Shown here: positions 6,479 through 15,043 of the stretch, in pieces
Numbering within the stretch: position 1 is the first letter of the stretch
How the letters are laid out: every line of letters starts with the position of its first letter
From: JAAYJR01 sp964495655
GTDB lineage: Bacteria > Bacteroidota > Bacteroidia > Bacteroidales > Prolixibacteraceae
Direction: 5' to 3'
NCBI GenBank assembly: GCA_964495655.1
Contig: CAZBWK010000062.1
Location: forward strand, 1-25,821
Length of the DNA stretch: 25,821 nucleotides
The notes under the pieces: generated by a model
What the model was told of the DNA's origin: nothing
The model's input: the letters and a program-made list of their open reading frames with translations, nothing else
Database searches by the model: none
Translations under genes and position numbers: made by a program

Positions 6479-8938
6479 ATGACCTATACCGGTAATTTAA
6501 AACAGGCAATTAACATTGCACAATCCCTGGCAAAAGAATCTTCTAATGCAGAATTCTCTCCTGCTCACCTGCTAAAAGCTATTCTGCATAAAAACACAGG
6601 TCTTACAGAACTTCTCATGGCACTGGACCAGGATATTTACTATCTGGAAGAGTGGGCTGATGTGAGGATTGAATCATGCCCCAAATCATCGAATGTGCCT
6701 GAAAACCCGCCGGGTGACAGTTTTGTGCAGGCTGTCTTCAGGGAGGCGGAAACGATCAGGCTTAAGCTTTCGAGAGACGAAACCGGTCCGGAAGAGGTAC
6801 TGGCAGCTTTGAGTACCCCCGGAGTGGGATTTAGTTACGAACAGCTGAAAACTTTTACCCTGTCGCAAAAACAGATCATCGATTATCTTCTTGAAACAAA
6901 TGAATTGCAAAATGTTGTCGGTAATGTTGAGGATAAAAAGAGAGCGCAAAAACAGAAACCTTCACAAAACGCTCTGATGAAATTTTGTACCGACAAAACG
7001 GAAGATGCCAGGCAGGGTAAGCTTGATCCGGTTGTGTGCCGCGATAATGTGATAAGGGAGATAACCGAAATACTCGGAAGAAGGAATAAGGCTAATGTGC
7101 TGATAATCGGCGATGCCGGTGTTGGCAAAACCTCCCTGGTAAACGGATTCGCTCTCAATATTACAGATAATAGAGTTCCGCCCGGTCTGACAGGCGCACT
7201 GGTTTTTGAACTTGATTACGGGGCTTTGATAGCAGGCGCCTCATATAAAGGGGAAATTGAAGACAGGCTGAAAAATATAATTACTGAAATCCAACAATTT
7301 GATAAAGCCATCCTGTTTATCGACGAAATACATATGATGCTCGATAAACAGGGAGGAACTGCAGGAGCTGCCAACCTTCTTAAACCGGAGCTGGCAAGGG
7401 GTAACCTTACTGTGATCGGTACTACCTCGATCGATAATTATACAAAGTTTATTGAAACAGACGAAGCTTTTAACCGGCAGTTTGAGCTTGTTAAACTGGA
7501 AGAACCTGACGAACAGACAGCCAAAAGGATGTTGACCAGCGTAATACCAAAGTATGAAGAACATCACAGGTTAAAGGTGGATGAAGAGATCATCACCGAA
7601 GCTATCAGACTTTCAAAAAGATACCTGAAAGAGAGATCCCTGCCCGAGTCGGCAATTGACCTTATTGATCATACTATGGCAGGAGTAAGGCTTATGAGTG
7701 ACATTTCTCCTTCAGGGATAAAGAAACTTAAAACCGACCTGGAAAAGTTTGCTGACGATAAAAACGGCAGGTTTGCAGAGCTGCAGTGGTTTAGTTCTGA
7801 CTTAAAAAATCAGATTTCACCTATCCTTTTCTCAAAACTTAGTGAAGAAGAGGATGGGAACATACTTTTAAATAACGGGGAAGAGATTTATAATTACTGC
7901 GATAAAATACTTGAAAATCTCGAAAAAATATCAGCAAAAAACATTGAATCACTGACAAAATCAGACATTGGGGCAATAGTGTCGGGACGGACAGGTATTC
8001 CGCTGGGTAAGATACAGTCTAAAGAGCGTGAAAAACTGATGAACACCGAAGACCATCTGAGGGCCAGGGTTATCGGCCAGGACCATGCTCTCAGAAGTAT
8101 TGCCGAAGCTATTCTTGAATCACGCTCCGGATTGAATAAACCGGGACAGCCTATCGGGTCTTTTTTCTTTTTGGGACCTACAGGTACCGGCAAAACAGAG
8201 CTTGCCAAATCACTTGCTGAGTTTCTGTTCCAGGATGAAGCTTTTTTGTTGAGATTCGACATGTCGGAATTCAAAGAAGAACATTCAGCCGCACTGCTCT
8301 ATGGCGCTCCTCCGGGCTATGTCGGTTACGAAGAGGGCGGACTCCTGGTGAATAAAATAAGACAAAAACCTTACTCCATTGTTTTGTTCGATGAAATTGA
8401 AAAAGCTCATTCATCTGTATTCGATATATTCCTTCAAATACTTGATGAAGGAAAACTACATGACCGCCTGGGCAAGGAGGGGGACTTCTCTAATGCACTT
8501 ATAATTTTCACTTCCAATATCGGAAGTAACTATATAGTAGAATCATTCAATAAAGGCGAAATACCTCCTTCCGACACGCTGATGGAGATAATGAGCAACT
8601 ATTTCCGGCCGGAGTTTCTGGCCCGGCTGACAGAGATCGTACCCTTCGCTCCTATCAGCAGGGAAAATGTGGTGAAGATTTTCGAGATCCACCTGAAAAG
8701 CCTTTTAAAAACACTGGATGACAAAAACATTAAAATTGAAATTGCTGATGATGCCAAAGAGAAACTGGCTATGTCGGGTTATACACCCAAATATGGGGCC
8801 CGCCCTATTGTCGGAGTAATACGTAACCAGTTGCGCAGGCCATTGTCGAGGATGATAATTGCAGATAAGATCACAAGAGGCTCTGTGGTAAGGCTAAAAA
8901 TCGACGAGAATGAAAAAGTGGTTTGGGAAATTGATTGA
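6479..8938 (+). CDS. tssH: T6SS disaggregase ClpV/TssH
   Basis: This double-AAA+ ATPase of 819 residues would disassemble the contracted TssB/TssC sheath for recycling. An N-terminal Clp_N-like domain occupies about 1-145. AAA1 has Walker A GDAGVGKT (211-218) and Walker B ILFIDEIH (278-285), then NLLKPELARGNLTVIGTT. AAA2 has Walker A GPTGTGKT (566-573), the pore loop YGAPPGYVGYEEGG (608-621), Walker B IVLFDEIEKAH (634-644), FRPEFLARLTEIVPF and a sensor-2 GARP. The middle domain (about 410-450) is short, as in ClpV and unlike ClpB. The usual RR arginine-finger pair of AAA1 appears as FNRQF (331-335), so only one Arg is present. As the first gene of the plus-strand T6SS operon it is 37 bp upstream of tssB. 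ClpB is the alternative, but the context makes TssH clear. Confidence 0.95.
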   Translation: MTYTGNLKQAINIAQSLAKESSNAEFSPAHLLKAILHKNTGLTELLMALDQDIYYLEEWADVRIESCPKSSNVPENPPGDSFVQAVFREAETIRLKLSRDETGPEEVLAALSTPGVGFSYEQLKTFTLSQKQIIDYLLETNELQNVVGNVEDKKRAQKQKPSQNALMKFCTDKTEDARQGKLDPVVCRDNVIREITEILGRRNKANVLIIGDAGVGKTSLVNGFALNITDNRVPPGLTGALVFELDYGALIAGASYKGEIEDRLKNIITEIQQFDKAILFIDEIHMMLDKQGGTAGAANLLKPELARGNLTVIGTTSIDNYTKFIETDEAFNRQFELVKLEEPDEQTAKRMLTSVIPKYEEHHRLKVDEEIITEAIRLSKRYLKERSLPESAIDLIDHTMAGVRLMSDISPSGIKKLKTDLEKFADDKNGRFAELQWFSSDLKNQISPILFSKLSEEEDGNILLNNGEEIYNYCDKILENLEKISAKNIESLTKSDIGAIVSGRTGIPLGKIQSKEREKLMNTEDHLRARVIGQDHALRSIAEAILESRSGLNKPGQPIGSFFFLGPTGTGKTELAKSLAEFLFQDEAFLLRFDMSEFKEEHSAALLYGAPPGYVGYEEGGLLVNKIRQKPYSIVLFDEIEKAHSSVFDIFLQILDEGKLHDRLGKEGDFSNALIIFTSNIGSNYIVESFNKGEIPPSDTLMEIMSNYFRPEFLARLTEIVPFAPISRENVVKIFEIHLKSLLKTLDDKNIKIEIADDAKEKLAMSGYTPKYGARPIVGVIRNQLRRPLSRMIIADKITRGSVVRLKIDENEKVVWEID

Positions 8939-8975
8939 GTTACTGATAAGAATTATTAACAAAAAACAAAAAGAT

Positions 8976-9419
8976 ATGCAAAATTACGGAATTGGAGGAA
9001 CAGAAGTTCAGGGTGATGCCAGTGAAGCTATTAGCGAAATCCCGCAAAACAGAACATTAGTAGTTGAAAAACTGACAGCTGATGCACCATTTAAACCTGA
9101 AATAGTAAAAGGACTGACATCTCTTGACGAGGTATTTCAGCATTTCTCGCCATCTGTGGATATCGAATTTGAAGATGCCGAAGGAAAAGGTAAAGAAGAA
9201 AAATTATCGTTTAAGAGCCTTGCTGATTTCGGAGTTAACGGGATAACAGCTCAAAGCGAATTTTTAAAAGACCTTACCAGCCAAAAAGAACAGTTTATGA
9301 AAATTATAAGGCAACTCAAAAGTAATAAACTGCTTCGAAAGGCGCTGGAGAACAAGGAGACAAAAGAAGCAATGCTAAATGCAATCTATGCACTTACAAA
9401 AGAGATAGAAGAAGCCTGA
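8976..9419 (+). CDS. tssB: T6SS contractile sheath small subunit TssB
   Basis: TssB pairs with TssC to form the contractile sheath. From ATG 8976 the protein is 147 residues and opens MQNYGIGGTEVQGD. An in-frame ATG at 8910 overlaps the end of tssH and adds 22 basic and hydrophobic residues without family character, so I rejected it. Family features are the NRTLVVEKLTADAPFKPEIV segment near residue 25 (equivalent of the conserved beta-strand/loop of TssB), the central FEDAEGKGKEEKLSFKSLAD, and the C-terminal helices KEQFMKIIRQLKSNKLLRKA and KEAMLNAIYALTKEIEEA. It is 25 bp upstream of tssC, the invariant tssB-tssC order. Confidence 0.92.
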   Translation: MQNYGIGGTEVQGDASEAISEIPQNRTLVVEKLTADAPFKPEIVKGLTSLDEVFQHFSPSVDIEFEDAEGKGKEEKLSFKSLADFGVNGITAQSEFLKDLTSQKEQFMKIIRQLKSNKLLRKALENKETKEAMLNAIYALTKEIEEA

Positions 9420-9444
9420 ATAATAAAATCATAAATTAATAATT

Positions 9445-10830
9445 ATGGCACTACAAGAACAAAAACAAAATATTGAGCAATTTAAGGAAAAAGTAGCTGA
9501 AAGAACTGCCCTGGTTGAAAAACCGGAGGAATTACTCGGGAAAAGCCTGGCCACACTTGCAACTATCGGAGGATTTGACCTCATGGAGGTAGCTATTGAC
9601 GGCGTACAAAACCTTAATCCGGAACGAAAAGCCAGGAAAAAGATCTTTCTCTCTGAAGAATCAAAAAAAGGGGAACGGGAACAGTTGAAAAAAACTCTTC
9701 AGCTGTGGGCTGCCGTGATCTCCTCAGCCGATAATGTTATGGAAATGGTGGAGAGTTGCGAACAGAGCGCACAGGTAGCTGAAGATACCCTTACAAAAAA
9801 CCTGGCCAGGGCTGTGGAAAACACTAAAGACCTGGAAAAATCTTACCGCACAGTTGCCCTGTTTTTTAAAAATGCCGGCAGCAACAAAATTAAGAATGTT
9901 ACATTTTTGAATGCCGCACCCGAACAGTTAAAAGACCTTGACGACACCCGGTTTATTGATGCCATACAGGCTGAACTTGTCCAGAACTTCGACCGGCTTG
10001 ACCTTCGTGACAATTACAGCTTACTTGTTGTTCCCGGATACCTGGGATCAAACAAAGTGGTGGAGAAATGGGCAAAAATAGCTCATGAAAACAAAGTAAT
10101 GCTTGTAACCGACTTTGAACACCTCGACACGCCTGACGATGTGATGGAGATGTTTGAATCGGCAAATCTTACCGGCGGAGATATGTACCGATCCAATGTA
10201 CTTATGGCTTGCAACTACCTTATCGGGAGGGATAAATTTAAAGAAATAGGAGAAAATGAGGAACTTTATATACCTCCGTCGGGGGCACTGGCCGGCACAA
10301 TATACCAAACCCTGATGTCGCAGGTTGCCGCAGGAAAAAAACACGGAAGCCTCAGTGAAGTTGACGGAGTCCGGTTCGACCTGAAAAAAAGTGAAATAGC
10401 AAACCTCGAAAAGCTTGGGCTTATCCCTATGGTTAACGAATATGGCAAAGTAATGGCATTCTCGGCAAAAACACTGTTTAACGGCGATAATCTGGGACTG
10501 CAGACTTACTCTGTTGTGAGGGTTTTCGATTATGTGACAAAAGTGCTGATGGACTTCCTTAACCGGCGTGCTTTTGAGAATTTCAATACAAAAACCAGAA
10601 AGGAGATCCTGAGCCAGATCACCAGGTTCCTCGACAGCATAACCGGTCCCGGAAAGCTTATTGAAAAATTTTCTATTAAAAGATTTGAACAGGACAGGGT
10701 TCAAAAAGACCGGATATACCTCGATATACACATGACACCATATTTCCCGGCAAAGAATTTCATGATCAAAATGGATGGGCAAAAAGGTGATGACGGGAAT
10801 GAATGGGACACCGAATATGAACAAAATTAG
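9445..10830 (+). CDS. tssC: T6SS contractile sheath large subunit TssC
   Basis: This 461-residue protein is the large sheath subunit in its Bacteroidota form (the family annotated DUF5458/TssC). Visible features are the N-terminal helix that would interlock with TssB, the motif VALFFKNAGSNKIKNVTFLN (about 136-155), NYSLLVVPGYLGSNKVVEKW (about 190-210), DFEHLDTPDDVMEMFESANL, YIPPSGALAGTIYQTLMSQV, an RVFDYVTKVLMDFLNRRAFE segment, and a C-terminal strand HMTPYFPAKNFMIKMDGQ that is typical of the end of TssC. There is no sign of truncation. It follows tssB by 25 bp and precedes hcp1 by 32 bp, consistent with one mRNA and stoichiometric production. Confidence 0.95.
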   Translation: MALQEQKQNIEQFKEKVAERTALVEKPEELLGKSLATLATIGGFDLMEVAIDGVQNLNPERKARKKIFLSEESKKGEREQLKKTLQLWAAVISSADNVMEMVESCEQSAQVAEDTLTKNLARAVENTKDLEKSYRTVALFFKNAGSNKIKNVTFLNAAPEQLKDLDDTRFIDAIQAELVQNFDRLDLRDNYSLLVVPGYLGSNKVVEKWAKIAHENKVMLVTDFEHLDTPDDVMEMFESANLTGGDMYRSNVLMACNYLIGRDKFKEIGENEELYIPPSGALAGTIYQTLMSQVAAGKKHGSLSEVDGVRFDLKKSEIANLEKLGLIPMVNEYGKVMAFSAKTLFNGDNLGLQTYSVVRVFDYVTKVLMDFLNRRAFENFNTKTRKEILSQITRFLDSITGPGKLIEKFSIKRFEQDRVQKDRIYLDIHMTPYFPAKNFMIKMDGQKGDDGNEWDTEYEQN

Positions 10831-10862
10831 TTTTTTAAATCAATCTTTAATTTTTTCTGACC

Positions 10863-11252
10863 ATGTCTTTTAAAGCAACCTTAAAAGTTGACGGCAATGA
10901 ATACAGAGTATTGAATTGCCATTACAGTCTGAACCAGGAAGTCGACAAAACGGGAAGGCCATCCTCCACTGTCCGCGGCGGAGTAGTTGACCTTACTGTT
11001 GAATCGACTGACGACACCAGTATGTTCGAATGGATGTGCGACAGTTACATGAGAAAAGATGCCACTGTGACATTCAACAAGCGTGATGAAGATTCCAAAA
11101 TGAAAGAATTGGAGATCACCGAAGCATACATGGTAAGATACGAAGAATCATTCGATGACACAGGATCGGGTGCAATGGTCCAGTCTTTTTCGCTCTCGGC
11201 CAAAAGCATTAAACTGGGCAATGGCGAACATGAAAATGAGTGGGCAATGTAA
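10863..11252 (+). CDS. tssD: T6SS tube protein Hcp/TssD (copy 1)
   Basis: This 129-residue Hcp would stack as hexamers to form the inner tube. Features are the opening MSFKATLKVDGNEYRVLNCH, YSLNQEVDKTGRPSSTVRGG, VDLTVESTDDTSMFEWM, and the closing SFSLSAKSIKLGNGEHENEW, all in the order seen in Bacteroidota TssD proteins. It directly follows tssC and is followed by a stem-loop (11294-11319) before the second hcp. It is the more canonical of the two copies, so it is likely the bulk tube subunit. Confidence 0.93.
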   Translation: MSFKATLKVDGNEYRVLNCHYSLNQEVDKTGRPSSTVRGGVVDLTVESTDDTSMFEWMCDSYMRKDATVTFNKRDEDSKMKELEITEAYMVRYEESFDDTGSGAMVQSFSLSAKSIKLGNGEHENEWAM

Positions 11253-11293
11253 GATTGCCTGTATTTTATAAAAATTGCGCCATACTGACAAGC

Positions 11294-11319
11294 ATTTAAT
11301 CTCTGAAGACAGATTAAAT
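11294..11319 (+). other. Perfect 9-bp stem-loop between the two hcp genes
   Basis: ATTTAATCT (11294-11302) and AGATTAAAT (11311-11319) are exact complements around an 8-nt loop. The stem is A/T-rich and lacks a strong U-tract, so it is not a convincing terminator. It could be an mRNA processing or stability element that separates expression of hcp1 from the genes that follow. The 163-bp gap is the longest between T6SS genes apart from the one before tssN. Confidence 0.45.
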
Positions 11320-11415
11320 TCTTGATCTGTAAGATATTGTTGAAAATGCAATATATTACTTAATTTCATGTAATTTGAAACGGTATTATTATACTAATTA
11401 AATTCCTTAAGCATT

Positions 11416-11838
11416 ATGTCTTTAACTGCAAGACTTTATCTTAAAGGCCATAAACAGGAAAAAAATGGGATAAAAGTTTTATCCTGTAATTACAGTTTCT
11501 CACAAAAAATAGATGAAGACGGATATATCGCGGGTTCGGTTAGAGCCGGACTTATCAATCTTACCCTGACGGCGATTAATGATACCGAAATTGTTCAGTG
11601 GATGATTCTCAGAAATTCTGCAAAATCGGGAAAGATCTCTTTTTTCGGAATTGATCCGCAGACTGCAGCTCCACAGGAAAGTAAAACGCTTCAATTCGAA
11701 GACGGGATACTTATAAATTATGGGGAATCATTTACCGATGAAGCTGATATGGTTATGAATTTAAGTATTTCAGCACGCAAAATTACCCTGTCAAATTCGG
11801 AATGGGAAACAGTGGGATGGGGAGAACTGGAAAAATGA
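11416..11838 (+). CDS. tssD: T6SS tube protein Hcp/TssD (copy 2, divergent)
   Basis: This 140-residue protein has the same fold pattern as copy 1: MSLTARLYLKGHKQEKNGIK, VLSCNYSFSQKIDEDGYIAG, SVRAGLINLTLTAINDTEIVQWM, then LSISARKITLSNSEWE near the end. Sequence identity to copy 1 is low by eye, and it has a longer loop between strands (FFGIDPQTAAPQESKTLQF) and a longer tail. Divergent Hcp copies next to vgrG can act as cargo-specific tube subunits, chaperoning effectors in the lumen. That role is inferred here from position only. It lies 28 bp before vgrG. Confidence 0.88.
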   Translation: MSLTARLYLKGHKQEKNGIKVLSCNYSFSQKIDEDGYIAGSVRAGLINLTLTAINDTEIVQWMILRNSAKSGKISFFGIDPQTAAPQESKTLQFEDGILINYGESFTDEADMVMNLSISARKITLSNSEWETVGWGELEK

Positions 11839-11866
11839 AACGAACTAAATAGAAACTTTTAATATA

Positions 11867-13720
11867 ATGTCCATACTTTCAAAAATTGACATTACCATTA
11901 ACCAGAAACCGTTTAAGAGTTTCCGGCAGGTTTCGATCAGCCAGAATCTTTATGGAATCGACAGGTTTGAGATCAGATGCCGTTATGATGCTCTTGAAGA
12001 GCTTGATGGTTTTCTTATAGAGAAATCCAAGAATTTCCTGGGACTGCCTATTGTTATTCAGACCAAGTTCTTAATGAACAACGAAGATAAAGACGGTATC
12101 AACTTCAGGGGATATATTACAGAAATTCAAAGTTCAAGAAGCGGTGTAACAGATTATGATGAAGTTGTTATATCAGGTGGAAGCTCAGAAATAGCCCTGA
12201 ACAGGAAACCTACAAACCGAGCTTTCCTTGACAACACCCTCGAAGAAATAGTGAAAGAAGTTCTGAAAAAATATCAACTTAAATATAAAATTGCTCCCAG
12301 GAATAAGGAACGCTTCCCCTATATAGTGCAGTTCGAGGAGAGTGATCTTGAATTTCTGAAACGGCTGTCGATACGATATGGAGAGTGGTGCTACTATAAT
12401 GGTCAGGATTTTGTTTTCGGAGAAATTCCCACCGGCCAGAAAACAGAAACACTGACTCTGGGTTCCGACCTTAAGAGCCTTAAATATGAACTCAGGGCAA
12501 ATCCGGTGAAATTCAGCCTCTTCACAGTAGATCCCCTCAAACTTGATGTTTACCGGTATAGTTCGGGTAACAGCAAGATTGAAAGCAATCTGAATGTGTA
12601 TGGCAAACATGCACTGAAGATGTCAAAAACCTTATACACCGAAGATGGAAAAGATTATTTCGAACATGTCAATGTTAAAGAATCTGACTACAAAAAAGGT
12701 CTGGATCAGGTGGGAGAAACTATGGAATCGGTCGACGCCGTTAACCTGAACGATCTGTCAGGAACCTCTTCCAACGGATTTCTTAATGCTGGTGCCGAAG
12801 TAAAAGTTGAGTGCAACAGGCAGGACAGGAAAGGTAAAGTGGATTACGGGAAGTATATAATCACTGCTGTCAACCATCAAATGGACAGCACACTAAACTA
12901 CGAAAACAGCTTCACCGCCATACCGGCAGAAACTTCAATTCCTGAAAATACAGACCCCTATTTTGTAAGGACATCTTCAAACCAAATGGGTATGGTTGAA
13001 GACAACAAAGATCCTGAAAAGCTGGGAAGAGTAAAGATCAGTTTCTGGTGGATGGAGGGCAGGCAATCTACCCCCTGGATCAGGATTGCAACACCTTACA
13101 CTCATAAAGAGGCAGGATTTTATTTCATTCCGGCTAAAAATTCCAGGGTTTTGGTTGGTTTCGAAGACGGTGATGTGGAAAAACCCTATATCCTCGGTAC
13201 CCTGTTCGATAAAGATGCCAATCCCGATCCTGACTGGGCCGGAAACCGGAACGAAAGTAATGCCAAAATACACGCTATCCGCACGGCAGCGGGAAATACT
13301 ATAGAATTAGATGATACTGACGGAGGGGAAAAGATCACCATATATGACAGAGGCAGTAATAACAGGATCACTTTAAACTCTGCCGGAGGGAAGCTTTCTG
13401 TTCATTCAGAAGGTGAAGCCCACATGACTGCAAAATCTATGGCCTCCATCTCCCTGGGAAGTCCGGATAAACCTGAAGACAGTAAAGTCAGCGTCTGGCT
13501 CCAGGAAGATTCTTTATGGGTAACTAATGAAAGCGGTGATGTCTTTGTTGAATCAAAGAATAATGATCTGGCAGTCATTGCCTTTAGCGGTGTAATTTCC
13601 ATAAAAGGCAGAAAGATCGTCCTGGAAGCATCTGAATCAATTGAGATCAAAGGGCCCCTGGTCAAAATTGAGGGAGCGGCAACAACAGAAATCAAAGGAG
13701 GTATCGTACAAATAAACTAA
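11867..13720 (+). CDS. tssI: T6SS spike protein VgrG/TssI
   Basis: This 617-residue spike protein caps the Hcp tube. Residues 1 to about 360 form the gp27-like part (SILSKIDITINQKPFKSFRQ, YIVQFEESDLEFLKRLSIRY). An OB-fold gp5-like domain covers about 364-450 (MVEDNKDPEKLGRVKISFWW, STPWIRIATPYTH, RVLVGFEDGDVEKPYILGTL). The rest is a beta-helix needle built of short repeats (HAIRTAAGNTIELDDTDG, GRKIVLEASESIEIKG, TEIKGGIVQIN). The protein stops at the needle tip with no toxin domain, so cargo must ride on PAAR, Hcp or the tip. It is 12 bp upstream of the PAAR gene. Confidence 0.95.
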   Translation: MSILSKIDITINQKPFKSFRQVSISQNLYGIDRFEIRCRYDALEELDGFLIEKSKNFLGLPIVIQTKFLMNNEDKDGINFRGYITEIQSSRSGVTDYDEVVISGGSSEIALNRKPTNRAFLDNTLEEIVKEVLKKYQLKYKIAPRNKERFPYIVQFEESDLEFLKRLSIRYGEWCYYNGQDFVFGEIPTGQKTETLTLGSDLKSLKYELRANPVKFSLFTVDPLKLDVYRYSSGNSKIESNLNVYGKHALKMSKTLYTEDGKDYFEHVNVKESDYKKGLDQVGETMESVDAVNLNDLSGTSSNGFLNAGAEVKVECNRQDRKGKVDYGKYIITAVNHQMDSTLNYENSFTAIPAETSIPENTDPYFVRTSSNQMGMVEDNKDPEKLGRVKISFWWMEGRQSTPWIRIATPYTHKEAGFYFIPAKNSRVLVGFEDGDVEKPYILGTLFDKDANPDPDWAGNRNESNAKIHAIRTAAGNTIELDDTDGGEKITIYDRGSNNRITLNSAGGKLSVHSEGEAHMTAKSMASISLGSPDKPEDSKVSVWLQEDSLWVTNESGDVFVESKNNDLAVIAFSGVISIKGRKIVLEASESIEIKGPLVKIEGAATTEIKGGIVQIN

Positions 13721-13732
13721 ACTGAAAAATAT

Positions 13733-14041
13733 ATGCCACCAGCAGCCAGAATAAATGATATGCAAACCTGTCCGATGCAAACACCGGGAACCCCTCCCAT
13801 ACCTCACGTCGGAGGTCCCATAATGCCCCCCGGGTGCCCGACGGTTTTAATCGGCGGACTACCCGCGGCACGGGCAGGTGATATAGCCAGTTGTGCAGCG
13901 CCACCCGTTATTGTCAATACGATAATAACAGGTTCAAAAACCGTACTAATAGGAGGTATGCCAGCCGCACGGATCGGTGATTCGACAGTACACGGAGGGA
14001 CAATTGTCGGAGGTTGCCCTACGGTAATGATCGGAGGATAA
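13733..14041 (+). CDS. PAAR-domain spike tip protein
   Basis: This is a stand-alone PAAR protein of 102 residues that would sharpen the VgrG tip. It contains three copies of the diagnostic turn, PAARIND (near residue 3), PAARAGD and PAARIGD, with Gly/Pro-rich strands between (PGCPTVLIGG, GSKTVLIGG, GGCPTVMIGG). The His and Cys residues that could hold a tip metal are present (CPMQ, HVGG, CAAP, VHGG). It has no N- or C-terminal extension, so it carries no fused toxin, and the next gene is the obvious place to look for a separate cargo protein. Confidence 0.93.
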   Translation: MPPAARINDMQTCPMQTPGTPPIPHVGGPIMPPGCPTVLIGGLPAARAGDIASCAAPPVIVNTIITGSKTVLIGGMPAARIGDSTVHGGTIVGGCPTVMIGG

Positions 14042-14107
14042 AAATTCAAAACTATATCTGATATCGCGAAAATCAGCAATCATTTAGCATTGTAAAATTT
14101 AATTTTA

Positions 14108-15022
14108 ATGGCTTCTCCTCAGGAACAACAGATGTTAAAAGATTTCGGGTTTCAGAATGAAGCCCGGTTGAAACAATATCTGAATACTCCTCCCCGCGAA
14201 AGGTATACCATCTACAAATTTAAATGGCGCCTGATAATGATGTCAAAATATAATGGCATCAACTCCGGCATAAAAAAAGATGTTGTAAAGTTTCATACTG
14301 AATATGAAGATTATGTGATACAACACCAGAGAGGGGGTTTAATTAACTGGACTCAGAAATCAAAAGACCAGTCTGAATATCTTTTTGACCGTTTGAAAAA
14401 TCCATGGTTTTTAGAAAAACATGGCGGACTTATATTCTCAGTTAAAGATCCGTTTGGCAATTATTGGTTCAGGGCGCTTACATTGAATGAATTATTTGAA
14501 GCCCTTGATATTTGCTACAAGGAATCAACAAAATCAGGCGCCACGATAAAACCCTGGAAATTATCTCTTAACTGGTGGGAATGTGTTCTGACATACAATA
14601 AAAAAAGAAACAGAGGGGTCCTTTGGACAGGAAAAGATTATGATGTGGCGCTGATGATTTGCGATAATATTGTTTCAACATGGGACACCAAAACGGGCGA
14701 CTGGAAACCATGGAATAATTCATGGTCGAAACTTGCCCACCAAAAACTCACTGGCATTAAATATGGTTATCCGGTAACCACTGCAAAAAGGGGTGGGCTC
14801 ATTTCTTCAGTGCTGGAAGGAATATCTCAGCATACAGGTCCTTTAAAACGGGATATGAAATTCGAAGATGTATCAGACTTTGTTTTCAGAGAAGGCTTTA
14901 CCGGAATGAAACAGGCTGCCTTTATAATAGCAACTGCATTTGCTGTCGGAGGATCAAATGCAGCAAAAATCATTAACGGTTTTCATGAGCAGCACGGAAT
15001 TCCGAAATGGTGGGAAAAGTAA
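14108..15022 (+). CDS. Unrecognised Trp-rich protein after PAAR (effector candidate)
   Basis: I do not recognise this 304-residue protein. No signal peptide is seen. It is strikingly rich in Trp (14, or 4.6%), with clusters such as LSLNWWECV, TWDTKTGDWKPWNNSW and the C-terminal PKWWEK, and in Lys. The C-terminal third holds a small-residue hydrophobic segment (QAAFIIATAFAVGGSNAAKI, about 269-288) that could be a membrane-active helix or a buried core. Its place right after vgrG and PAAR and before the membrane-complex genes fits a T6SS cargo effector, but a conserved structural or adaptor role is equally open. No clear immunity gene follows on the same strand. An antisense 53-codon frame lies immediately downstream. 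Confidence 0.75.
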   Translation: MASPQEQQMLKDFGFQNEARLKQYLNTPPRERYTIYKFKWRLIMMSKYNGINSGIKKDVVKFHTEYEDYVIQHQRGGLINWTQKSKDQSEYLFDRLKNPWFLEKHGGLIFSVKDPFGNYWFRALTLNELFEALDICYKESTKSGATIKPWKLSLNWWECVLTYNKKRNRGVLWTGKDYDVALMICDNIVSTWDTKTGDWKPWNNSWSKLAHQKLTGIKYGYPVTTAKRGGLISSVLEGISQHTGPLKRDMKFEDVSDFVFREGFTGMKQAAFIIATAFAVGGSNAAKIINGFHEQHGIPKWWEK

Positions 15023-15043
15023 CAAAAAAGCCACTGCCGAAAA

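Noticed and set aside
8910..8975. Longer start for tssB overlapping the end of tssH
   Set aside because: The extra 22 residues are basic and hydrophobic and lack family character; the ATG at 8976 gives a normal TssB N-terminus and length.
11294..11319. Intrinsic terminator after hcp1
   Set aside because: The stem is perfect but A/T-rich and lacks a following T-tract, so it is reported as a stem-loop only.
13692..14079. Opposite-strand frames across the PAAR gene
   Set aside because: They are shadows of the repetitive Gly/Pro-rich PAAR coding sequence and have no family character.
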